52,929 bases of DNA from Pseudooceanicola endophyticus (GTDB lineage: Bacteria; Pseudomonadota; Alphaproteobacteria; Rhodobacterales; Rhodobacteraceae): contig NZ_JAHIAB010000020.1 of NCBI RefSeq assembly GCF_018760365.1, forward strand, positions 1 through 52,929, read 5' to 3'. Numbering within the stretch: position 1 is the stretch's first letter; each line of letters opens with the position of its first letter. This document shows positions 45,695 through 52,929 of the stretch, in pieces. Position numbers and translations under genes: made by a program. The notes under the pieces are model-generated. The model was not told where the DNA came from, did no database searches, and worked only from the letters and a program-made list of their open reading frames with translations.

Positions 45695-46858
45695 ATGACC
45701 AAGATCATGTGGGAACCGTTTCCGAATTACGTCTGGAACCTCAGCACCAACCTGGCAGTCATGTGCGGCGGCAACCTGGGAGAGGTGAACGCCGCCTGCA
45801 CCCCCATCCTGGAGGCCGCCCGCGCGGGCGAGGACGCGGGCACCGCGCTGTTCTTCGACAGCTGGATGGATGTGGCGAACAAGGTGCTGGCCTCGGCCGA
45901 TGCGGACCTGGCGAAGGGGCGCCACCTGTCGGCGGGCATCAAGTACCAGCGCGCCTCGAACTACCTGCTGACCGCCGAGCGCATGCAGGCGCGCGACTAT
46001 CCGCCCCGGATGCAGGCCTACAAGGACGGGCTGGCCTATTTCCGCAAGGGGATCGAGCTGCAGGGGCTGAAGGTCGAATTCGTCCAGATCCCCTACGAGG
46101 GTGCACATTACACCGCCCTGTTCATCCCCGCCGATGTCGAAGGCCCGGCGCCCTGCGTCGTTTCCTGCAACGGGCTGGACAGCATGAAGGAGCAGATCTT
46201 CGGCGCCGGCAACCCCGAGGCCAACCGGGTGCGCGGGATGCACACACTGCTGATCGACCAGCCCGGCACCGGCGAGGCGCTGCGCCTGCTGGGGCTGTGC
46301 GGGCGATACGATGCCGAAGGCTGGGGGTCTGCCGCGTTCGACTATCTGCTGACCCGCCCCGAGGTCGATCCGAAACGGATCGGCATGTTCGGCCTCAGCC
46401 TAGGGGGGTATTTCGCGCCGCGCGTGGCCTCGATGGACAACCGGTTTGCGCTGTGTTGCGTGATGGGGGCCAACCACAACTGGGGCGAGATGCAAAAGCG
46501 CCGCATGGCCCGCGAGGGCGACAACCCGGTGCCGCACTACTGGGACCACGTCCGCTGGGTCTTCGGCAAGGACAGCCAGCAGACCTTCATGGACTGGGCG
46601 CCCAACATGGACCTGACGCCGGTGATCGGGCGGATGCGCTGCCCGTTCTTCATCATGCATGGCGGCGGCGACCGACAGATCCCGGTGGAATATGCCGAAC
46701 AGTCCCGCGACCAGGCCGTGAATGCCGCCAAGGTCGATTTCTTCATCACCGGCCCCGAGCATTTCGAGGTCGAGCATTGCGGCGCCGACAACGGCACCTT
46801 CATGCGCGACATGCTGGCCGACTGGATGGCCGAAACCTTTGCGGAGATGGATGGATGA
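45695..46858 (+). CDS. Alpha/beta hydrolase, FrsA/dihydroxypseudooxynicotine-hydrolase-like
   Basis: 387 residues. A helical N-terminal cap (residues 1 to about 125, including FFDSWMDVANKVLASADADL) precedes the hydrolase core. The nucleophile is Ser235 in GLSLGG; Asp326 in GGGDRQIP and His356 or His361 in PEHFEVEHCG complete the triad. This cap-plus-core layout is that of FrsA and of 2,6-dihydroxypseudooxynicotine hydrolase, a C-C hydrolase. A C-C bond cleavage after ring modification would suit the cluster. AAGG precedes the ATG at 45695, five bases after the SDR stop. Confidence 0.82.
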   Translation: MTKIMWEPFPNYVWNLSTNLAVMCGGNLGEVNAACTPILEAARAGEDAGTALFFDSWMDVANKVLASADADLAKGRHLSAGIKYQRASNYLLTAERMQARDYPPRMQAYKDGLAYFRKGIELQGLKVEFVQIPYEGAHYTALFIPADVEGPAPCVVSCNGLDSMKEQIFGAGNPEANRVRGMHTLLIDQPGTGEALRLLGLCGRYDAEGWGSAAFDYLLTRPEVDPKRIGMFGLSLGGYFAPRVASMDNRFALCCVMGANHNWGEMQKRRMAREGDNPVPHYWDHVRWVFGKDSQQTFMDWAPNMDLTPVIGRMRCPFFIMHGGGDRQIPVEYAEQSRDQAVNAAKVDFFITGPEHFEVEHCGADNGTFMRDMLADWMAETFAEMDG

Positions 46859-47874
46859 AGGATCAGCAGAACCCCCTCATCGGCTTTCAGATCGACCCGG
46901 TCGATTTGCAATTCATCGGCCGCGACCTGGAGCGCCCGGAATGCATCCTGGCGGAACGCGACGGAACGCTGTGGAGCGCCGACGGGCGCGGCGGCGTCAT
47001 GCGCATCGACCCCGACGGCACCCAGACCCTGATCCTGCAGGAGGGGCTGACGGCCAACACTGCCTCGGGGTTCGAGGACCGGCTGGTCAACACCCGGGGC
47101 AGCCTGCCGAACGGGCTGACCTTTGACGCCAACGGCGATTTCCTGATCGCCAATTTCGGCACCGACCGGGTGGAACGGATGACCCGCGGGGGCAAGACCT
47201 CGGTGGTGATCGACAATGTCGACGGGCAGCCCTTCGGCAAGGCGAATTTCGTCACCCGCGACAGCCGGGGCCGGCTGTGGCTGACCGTAACCACCACGAT
47301 GAACCCCTGGACCGATCACGTGAAGACCAATTCGCGCGACGGCTACATTGCCCTCATCGACGAGCGCGGCGCCCGCATCGTTGCCGACAACCTCTGTGGC
47401 ACGAACGAGCTGCGCTTCGATCCCGCCGAGGAATGGCTGTACGTTGCCGAGACCACCAGCCGCAACATCACCCGTTTCCGCGTCAGCGGGGACAGGCTGA
47501 CGGATCGCGAAATCTACGGCCCCTCGAATGTCGGCGGCTTCTGCGACGGCATCGCCTTCGATGCCCATGGCAACCTCTGGACCACGCTGATCATGGCCGA
47601 CCGTCTGGTGGCCATCACCCCCGAGGGTGACCTGCTGACGATCCTGGATGCGGGCGGCGACAAGGCGGCGCTCGCGGCCCTGGACCGCGCCTGGGAGGAA
47701 AACCGCGTCACCCCCGAGCTGATGGGCGCCTGTGGCGGTACCGCCTGCCCCTGGATGGCTTCCCTGACCTTCGGCGGGCAGGACCTGAGGCGTGTCTACC
47801 TGGGATCCCTGCGCGGCAGCACCATCCCCTGGTTCGACGCCCCCGTCGCAGGTCTGCCGCTGATCTACTGGTAG
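46855..47874 (+). CDS. SMP-30/gluconolactonase-like beta-propeller
   Basis: 339 residues. Propeller blades show the calcium-site Glu in RPECILAERDGTLWSADGRG, then SLPNGLTFDANGDFLIANFG, NELRFDPAEEWLYVAETTSR and FCDGIAFDAHGNLWTTLIMA. The family hydrolyses sugar or aldonic lactones and related esters. The start overlaps the hydrolase stop (ATGGATGA), so it ends a four-gene coupled operon. No signal peptide is visible. Confidence 0.86.
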   Translation: MKDQQNPLIGFQIDPVDLQFIGRDLERPECILAERDGTLWSADGRGGVMRIDPDGTQTLILQEGLTANTASGFEDRLVNTRGSLPNGLTFDANGDFLIANFGTDRVERMTRGGKTSVVIDNVDGQPFGKANFVTRDSRGRLWLTVTTTMNPWTDHVKTNSRDGYIALIDERGARIVADNLCGTNELRFDPAEEWLYVAETTSRNITRFRVSGDRLTDREIYGPSNVGGFCDGIAFDAHGNLWTTLIMADRLVAITPEGDLLTILDAGGDKAALAALDRAWEENRVTPELMGACGGTACPWMASLTFGGQDLRRVYLGSLRGSTIPWFDAPVAGLPLIYW

Positions 47875-48098
47875 GCTTGTCCACCGCCATTGCTGCACCG
47901 CAGCATAAGCCCGCTTCCGGGGCTTCCGCGCAGGGTCGCGGGGGCCCCTTCGGCCTGTCCCCTGCCCTGCCCCAGCTATGCGTCCAGGCGATAGATGCGA
48001 TCCGAATTCACGATTTCTCCAGATCCGACCGACCCCCTAATCACCTTGGGTAACGGCCGCGCGAGGAGGATGCGCCGCCGTCATTTTCGGGAGGAACC

Positions 48099-49703
48099 AT
48101 GCATTACCGTACCCTTCGGGCGGCCCTTTTGGGCTGCGCCCTGACTGCCATCCTGTCCCCCCTGGCCCTGGCCCAGGACGCGACAGTGCTGATCCAGCCC
48201 ACGGCGGTGGCCCAGGGCTCCAGGCCCCTGCCCCCGCCCGGCCTCGACATGCGCCAGATGGAGCGCAGCGATTACGTGACCCTCTACCCCGGCGTCTATG
48301 CCGAGCATGAAAAGGGCCCCGTGGCCGGCTATTTCGCGCAGAACCAGGCGATCCGCGACCGCGGGCCGATCGATGTCCAGGCCCTGGTCTCGGGCAAGCT
48401 GCCCAAGGACACGCCCGGCCTTGGCCCGATCATCCATGTCACCGCCGACTGGCTGGCCTATCAGAACGGCAAATACGACCCGCTGAACCCGATCCGCCAC
48501 GACCCCGCCCGGGCCGAGGCCGCCGGCTACCGCGATGTCCCCGCCTACCCCACCTTCGGCAATCATGACGACAGCGTCATGGCCCCCTGGCCCCCCGAGG
48601 CCCGCGACAAGCTGCTGGTGTCGGACCTCAATCATTCGATCACAAACTATCTGCCGGTCTATGCGGGCGACACGCTTTATACCGTCGTCAACAGCCGCGA
48701 CGTGACCGATCTGACCCCGGAACAGGGCTCTACGCGGCGGGCCGTGTCCATCGTCACCCATGCCTCGCTTTACAACCAGCATGGCGAAAAGGTCTCGGAC
48801 GAGGTGTTCCGCGTGACCGAAGAGGAATCGGTCCTTAAGGATCGCGCCAAGGCACCCAGGGATCCCGACTTTGGCCAGATCTGGGAGGCCCCCGACTGGA
48901 CCAAACGCAAGGCCCATGTCTACACCGATGCCGACTGGGACTTCATCGTCGGCACCTGGAAGGCCGAAGTCATCCGTGGCGCCACACCGCGCTATTGGGA
49001 AGACGTCCGCATTGGCGACAGCCCTGCCCCGACCCTGGATGGCCCGATCGAGGAAAGCCCCACCCCCACTTGGGGCATGGGCATGGGATCGGGTGGCAGC
49101 CGCACCCTGGAGGACCGGATCCTGAAAACCGGGTTCGAGGGCATGGTCCGCAACCCCGTCGACGGCATCTGGCGCCTTGAGGACCCGAACCTGCAGCGTC
49201 CTGCCTTCCCGCCGGTGCCGAGCTTTGCCGATGCGCCGCCGCCGGTGCCCCGCCCGGGGGCGGTCGATACTTCGCAAATCCATACCTCCAGCACCAAGCG
49301 CGCAGCGCTGGTCAATTTCACCGGCCGCGATTATGCCGTCCGTCACCTGACAAACTGGATGGGCGATGCCGGCTGGATCCGGACGCTGAACTGGTCAATC
49401 ATGGATCCCCGCGCCCATTGGGCCAACGGCATGCCGGTGGTGCCGGACACGCTGAACCCGCGCTATGTCAGCCGGGTCCCGGGCATGGCCGACCGCCATG
49501 TCACCACGCATGGGCTGACCGAAGACATCGCGCTGGTCAAATCCCGCGTCACCGGCAAGCGCATCGTCAACGGCCGTCACGAGGTCGAGCTGACCTGGTG
49601 GATTGAAACCATCGACGGCGACATCTGGGAAGAAGGCAGCGCCCTGATCGACCTGCCCTCGCGCACGGCCGCCATCGACACCGCGGTTCCCACCGTCCGG
49701 TAA
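48099..49703 (+). CDS. Exported protein with two MaoC-like hot-dog halves
   Basis: 534 residues. A clear Sec signal (MHYRTLRAALLGCALTAILS, cleavage after ALA near residue 25) precedes what reads as a MaoC-type (R)-hydratase domain: YDPLNPIRHDPARAEAAGYR with Asn130 and His134, then LPVYAGDTLYTVVNSRDVTD and ASLYNQHGEKVSDEVF. A second half begins RYWEDVRIGD at 298 and ends ALVKSRVTGKRIVNGRHEVE, WEEGSAL. MaoC hydratases normally act on cytoplasmic CoA thioesters, so export implies another substrate. GGGAGG precedes the ATG. It is followed by an outer-membrane barrel. Confidence 0.7.
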   Translation: MHYRTLRAALLGCALTAILSPLALAQDATVLIQPTAVAQGSRPLPPPGLDMRQMERSDYVTLYPGVYAEHEKGPVAGYFAQNQAIRDRGPIDVQALVSGKLPKDTPGLGPIIHVTADWLAYQNGKYDPLNPIRHDPARAEAAGYRDVPAYPTFGNHDDSVMAPWPPEARDKLLVSDLNHSITNYLPVYAGDTLYTVVNSRDVTDLTPEQGSTRRAVSIVTHASLYNQHGEKVSDEVFRVTEEESVLKDRAKAPRDPDFGQIWEAPDWTKRKAHVYTDADWDFIVGTWKAEVIRGATPRYWEDVRIGDSPAPTLDGPIEESPTPTWGMGMGSGGSRTLEDRILKTGFEGMVRNPVDGIWRLEDPNLQRPAFPPVPSFADAPPPVPRPGAVDTSQIHTSSTKRAALVNFTGRDYAVRHLTNWMGDAGWIRTLNWSIMDPRAHWANGMPVVPDTLNPRYVSRVPGMADRHVTTHGLTEDIALVKSRVTGKRIVNGRHEVELTWWIETIDGDIWEEGSALIDLPSRTAAIDTAVPTVR

Positions 49704-49775
49704 CCTTTCCATCGTCAGAGACCGGCGCAGACGTGCGGCCCTGCCGCGCGTCCCCCGGCCCACGAGGTATTCCCC

Positions 49776-50885
49776 ATGAAGCATCTTATTATTCTCGCCG
49801 GCGGCCTGGCCGCGGCGGGCCAGCCCCTCTGCGCGCAGGGCTCCGACACCAGTGACCTTCTGCAGATCTCGGGCGAGGCCCTGGCGACCTATGGCAACAC
49901 CCATTACTCGGACAGCGACTATTTCGCCGGGCTGACGCTGAAGGCCAATGGCCAGATCGACCTGGGCGAAGCGCGGCTGACCTACCGCGGCGAACTGCTG
50001 CTGCGCAGCGACCATGACGACCTGCCCCCCGACATTGACGACATCGGCAATATCGAGGTGGCGCTGGACATGAACGCCTTCGGCACCTTCGGCTATTCCA
50101 CCTACAACCGCTGCACCGGCATGGGCTTTCCCTGGACGGATGGCGATGTGGGCAATCTGGGCTCGGTGAACATCCACCCCTGGGTGGCGGCGACCTGGCG
50201 CTGTGCGGGGGGCAGTGACGTGATCGTGGCCGCCGGAACGGTGATCGATTCCAACGATTACTTCTTCTACCACAACAGCGTCGGTGCCGTGACGGTGGAC
50301 CTGTGGTGGGACCCGGACAAGGACTATGGATCCTACAGCGGCGCCAATGCCCTGACTATCAACGGCGACGAGCCGCCCTCGTTCGAGGGGCTGATCAGCT
50401 GGGATGCAGGTCCCGTGGTGCTGCGGGCGGGCGGCACCAATCTTGGCGACCGGACAGCGGGCCTTGACGTGCCGCTGCTGGATCATAGCCTCACCGTCAG
50501 CTACGACTACCAGTTCCTCAACAGCAAGCCCTCGGCGGCCGTCGGCCAGATCTTCGGAGCGCTGTGGCAACCCGAAGGGATGGGCCCGTTCCGCAGCGCC
50601 CGGATCACCTATTACCTGGTGCGCCCGGAGGATGATGCCTCGACCCACAATTACATCATCGACATCCGGTTCGGGGGCCCAAAGTGGGAACTAGGCCTGG
50701 GGGCAGACGGCCAGGGCGACCTGGCGGCGGAAGGCAGTTATCACCTCAGCAAGTCTCTGAGCCTTGTGGCGGGCTGGGATAATGGCTTTGACGCGGGCGA
50801 TGGATGGTCGGGGGCATATAGCCCCGCAACCAGCGTTCCCGCCCGTGGCAACAGCTACGAGGTCGGCCTGAAATACACCTTCTGA
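49776..50885 (+). CDS. Outer-membrane beta-barrel (porin-like) protein
   Basis: 369 residues with a signal peptide MKHLIILAGGLAAAGQPLCA. The mature part is rich in alternating aromatic/polar strands (LLQISGEALATYGNTHYSDS, EARLTYRGELLLR, HSLTVSYDYQFL) and ends SYEVGLKYTF with a terminal Phe, the sorting signal of outer-membrane barrels. The family is not recognised. It lies 72 bp after the exported hot-dog protein and ends in a strong terminator, so the pair may supply uptake or periplasmic processing for the pathway. Confidence 0.75.
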   Translation: MKHLIILAGGLAAAGQPLCAQGSDTSDLLQISGEALATYGNTHYSDSDYFAGLTLKANGQIDLGEARLTYRGELLLRSDHDDLPPDIDDIGNIEVALDMNAFGTFGYSTYNRCTGMGFPWTDGDVGNLGSVNIHPWVAATWRCAGGSDVIVAAGTVIDSNDYFFYHNSVGAVTVDLWWDPDKDYGSYSGANALTINGDEPPSFEGLISWDAGPVVLRAGGTNLGDRTAGLDVPLLDHSLTVSYDYQFLNSKPSAAVGQIFGALWQPEGMGPFRSARITYYLVRPEDDASTHNYIIDIRFGGPKWELGLGADGQGDLAAEGSYHLSKSLSLVAGWDNGFDAGDGWSGAYSPATSVPARGNSYEVGLKYTF

Positions 50886-50909
50886 CGGATCGTAATCTGC
50901 CAGTTTCGA

Positions 50910-50939
50910 GGCCCGGACCCGCAAATGTCCGGGCCTTTT
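50910..50939 (+). terminator. Intrinsic terminator
   Basis: GGCCCGGAC and GTCCGGGCC pair perfectly around an eight-base loop and are followed by TTTT, 24 bases after the barrel gene. It marks the right edge of the catabolic island. Confidence 0.88.
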
Positions 50940-51130
50940 CACGCTGTTCACCGCCGTGGACAGGCGCCGTTGCCCCCCTCCATGTCCACCACGGTGGACG
51001 GACGTTCACCGGGCAAACCCACCGACCAGTCGCAGAGGATCCAAACTGACCGCGCCCGCCCAGCATCACGCTGTGGAAATCGGCCCATGGACGAAGCCGC
51101 TCGCGCGACAATGGCGCCCGTGGCGGGTGT

Positions 51131-51901
51131 TTGGGACTGATCGCCACCCTGTGTATTTGGGAAGGCGGTCGCATCGTCAGCGTCGCGGTCACGCTCGCCG
51201 TGGGCGTCAACACGGACGGCAGGCGCGAGGTGTTGGGCATGGCGATCGGAGCCTCCGAGGCCGAGCCCTTCTGGACCGAGTTCCTCCGCGATCTCGTCCG
51301 GCGCGGCCTGTCAGGCGTGAAGCTGGTCATTTCGTTCGTCGGGCAAACAGTCCCCCGGACTGTTTGTTGATCCTCCTCCCCCCATGAGGGCATCAAGGCG
51401 GCCACCGCCCGCGTCCTGTTGACCACCTGGCAGCGTTGCCGGGTTCACTTCCAACGCAATGCCCTGGCCCATGCCGGCAAGAGCAGCCGTCGGGTCGTCT
51501 CCGCTTTCATCGCCACGGCCTTTGCCCAGCCCGACCACGCGGCGGCCAAGGCGCAATGGCGCCAGGTCGCGGACCAGATGCGCCCGAAGCTGCCCAAGCT
51601 CGCCACCTTGATGGATGGTGCCGAGGAGGACGTCCTCGCCTACATGACCTTTCCCCAGCAACACCGGTCGAAGCTGCACAGCACGAATCCAATCGAGCGC
51701 CTGAACGGTGAAATCAAGCGCAGGACAGATGTGGTCGGGATCTTTCCGAACGAGGCATCCATCCGCAGATTGGTGGGCGCCATCCTGATGGAGCAGACCG
51801 AGGAATGGACCGTGCAGCGCGGAAGATACCTGACACTGGAAACGCTGGCCCCAGTCTGCGATGATGTCCTGGTCAGCCTGCCTGCGGCGCAGCGCGACTG
51901 A
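51131..51901 (+). pseudogene. IS256-family transposase, truncated and interrupted
   Basis: The readable part starts about GGRIVSVAVTLAVGVNTDGR and EPFWTEFLRDLVRRGLSGVK, then breaks at LVIS. About 50 foreign bases follow, including a perfect palindrome. The frame then resumes HEGIKAATARVLLTTWQRCR, HFQRNALAHAGKSSRRVVSA, STNPIERLNGEIKRRTDVVG and the C-terminus. The N-terminal half is absent. AGCTACACCATCAGCTGGGA at 51936-51955 is a typical IS256 end, so the element's right boundary is near 51968. Confidence 0.75.
51322..51376. repeat. Short palindromic insertion inside the IS256 remnant
   Basis: Between the codons for LVIS and the expected Asp-Ala-His-Glu-Gly are roughly 50 extra bases. They contain CAAACAGTCC-CCC-GGACTGTTTG, a perfect 10-bp hairpin with a 3-base loop (about 51342-51364). 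Size and structure suggest a REP-like palindromic element. Confidence 0.55.
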
Positions 51902-52028
51902 GACGCTCGGCCCACCGGTCAACGTGAGGCCCGTCATGAGCTACACCATCAGCTGGGACATCATCATAGGAAAAGTAGAGGCTTCTTCATTTTGGTGCTC
52001 CGTGGCGAAGAGGGAAACTGCGGGGGCG

Positions 52029-52404
52029 TCACTGTCTGGGGGGCTTCAGCGGGCTGATTTCTGCCATCGGATGTTCGACGATCATGGCCTCCAAAGCTGA
52101 ATGGAAGATGTCCTCGTCCTCGCAGGTGCCCTGCTTCAGCAGCACGCTTTGCGTCGCGGAGGCCATGACCAGCAGGAGGCTCGCCTTGCCCTCCTCCGAT
52201 CGGCGAACGACGATTTCGTAATGCCAGGGCTGCCTGGCACATTCGTGGCGCCAGGCGACGGCCTGTGGGTTGGAGGTCGGCGTCAGATCCTCCAGGATGT
52301 AGGGCGGGCATGAGCGCTCTTCCGGGCCAGCCGTTTCGAAGACAGCATTTGCACTGAAAATCTGAGATTTGTCGTGGCTCCAATGCACGGGAATGGGGGC
52401 TTGT
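52029..52404 (-). pseudogene. Hypothetical protein, 5' end removed by IS5
   Basis: The frame reads IPVHWSHDKSQIFSANAVFE, then SCPPYILEDLTPTSNPQAVA, PWHYEIVVRRSEEGKASLLL and EALEAMIVEHPMAEISPL. I do not recognise a family. The upstream continuation enters IS5-type sequence at about 52405, so the natural start is gone. The present open frame begins with an ATG inside the IS end. Confidence 0.5.
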
Positions 52405-52802
52405 TGCACATATCGGTGATGAGGATTCACTGCGCGAATCCAGTGCGTTAGATCGGCGGCATGCCGAAGCCCTCTCCCACGCGCTATCGCACGACGAACT
52501 GGTCCGACTACAATGCCGCGCTACGCCAGCGAGGCTCGCTCTCGGTCTGGTTTGATCCCGACATGGTCTGGTACGCCGGAAAGACCGGCAAGCGTGGGCG
52601 GCCCGAGACATTCTCTGATGCAGCGGTCCAGGTCTGCCTCACGCTGAAAGTGCTCTTCGGCCTTCCACTTCGGCAAACGGTCGGGCTGGTCGAGAGCCTG
52701 ATCCGGATGGCTGGGCTCGACTGGCAGGTGCCGGATTATTCGACGCTGTGCCGACGCCAGGCGCGGATCGGTGTGCAAATCCCGTATCGCCGCACTGGCA
52801 GG
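52405..52802 (+). mobile_element. IS5-family element, 3' part removed by IS21
   Basis: The left end GGCTTGTTGCACATATC is typical of IS5-type elements. The transposase starts MPKPSPTRYRTTNWSDYNAA at 52461 and continues KTGKRGRPETFSDAAVQVCL, LFGLPLRQTVGLVESLIRMA and DYSTLCRRQARIGVQIPYRR. At about 52802 it is cut by an IS21-type end, losing the DDE core and leaving about 115 original codons. Confidence 0.75.
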
Positions 52803-52929
52803 CTGTTGATTTCCACCCAGAACTGACCCGGGGTTTCCATCGAGAAGTGACCCACCTTGGATTATGCTGAGCGGGTCATGATTGGGTCAAGACATGGCTT
52901 CCCTCCCTCTTTTTCCGGGTGGCTGCGGC
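52803..52929 (+). mobile_element. IS21-family left end
   Basis: TTTCCACCCAGAACTGACCC (52811-52830) and TTTCCATCGAGAAGTGACCC (52835-52854) are the tandem subterminal repeats typical of IS21-group ends. The first opens with TGTTGA. The istA gene would begin past the window edge. This insertion disrupts the IS5 transposase. Confidence 0.6.

Noticed and set aside
47907..47925. Possible terminator AAGCCC-loop-GGGCTT after the SMP-30 gene
   Set aside because: The stem is only six base pairs with no T-run; too weak to list as a feature.

Overview
The window reads as high-GC alphaproteobacterial accessory DNA. It is probably from a Rhodobacterales (Paracoccus/Rhodobacter/Roseobacter-type) genome, and quite possibly a plasmid or island. 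The evidence is the GC-rich codon use, a DMSP-lyase-like cupin next to a dimethylglycine-demethylase-like flavoprotein, many ABC importers, and the number of broken IS elements. No rRNA, tRNA, CRISPR array or replication gene is visible.

Layout. 1-1350: start of an IS110-type transposase at the edge, a glutathione-S-transferase-like gene, and a gene-poor stretch. 1351-8396: a LysR regulator divergent from a CocE/NonD hydrolase, a GAF-like protein and a four-gene polyamine/opine-type ABC importer, tightly packed. 8688-11407: a decayed copy (copy 1) of a small cluster: SnoaL-like fragment, small protein with a C-terminal hydrophobic helix, phytoene-desaturase-like FAD oxidoreductase, divergent cupin. 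11408-12329: fused IS21 and IS256 fragments. 12356-14750: LysR and an ATZ/TRZ-type amidohydrolase. 14798-16630: cut sugar-phosphate isomerase gene, IS5 remnant, defective IS256. 16706-21345: TetR divergent from an old-yellow-enzyme-type demethylase, a DddQ-like cupin and an etfB cut off by an IS110 remnant.

21357-47874 is a large catabolic island. It holds a branched-chain-type ABC importer with an SDR, TetR and HxlR regulators, copy 2 of the FAD/small-protein/SnoaL/cupin cluster, and VOC, SDR, monooxygenase and TetR genes. An SsuABC/NMT1-type importer, an SDR and a NodD-type LysR follow. Next come an extradiol dioxygenase, a Rieske-FAD monooxygenase fusion, a fumarylacetoacetate-hydrolase-family enzyme, an epimerase, a HisD/HpsN-like dehydrogenase, an SDR, an alpha/beta hydrolase and an SMP-30 lactonase. 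48099-50885: an exported MaoC-like double hot-dog protein and an outer-membrane barrel, ended by a strong terminator. 50886-52929: IS256, IS5 and IS21 remnants around a cut hypothetical gene.

How it works together (inference). The island looks like an import and ring-cleavage pathway: uptake, flavin hydroxylation, extradiol cleavage, then hydrolase, lactonase and dehydrogenase steps. A palindromic operator-like sequence (half-site TTATTTGGTT, 8-bp spacer, AACCAAATAA) recurs in six intergenic regions, including both copies of the duplicated cluster, and suggests one regulon. The two copies have decayed in different genes: copy 1 keeps the FAD oxidoreductase and small protein, copy 2 keeps the cupin. 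Start codons were chosen by eye from Shine-Dalgarno sequences, overlaps and family lengths. Frameshifts called here could in principle include assembly errors.
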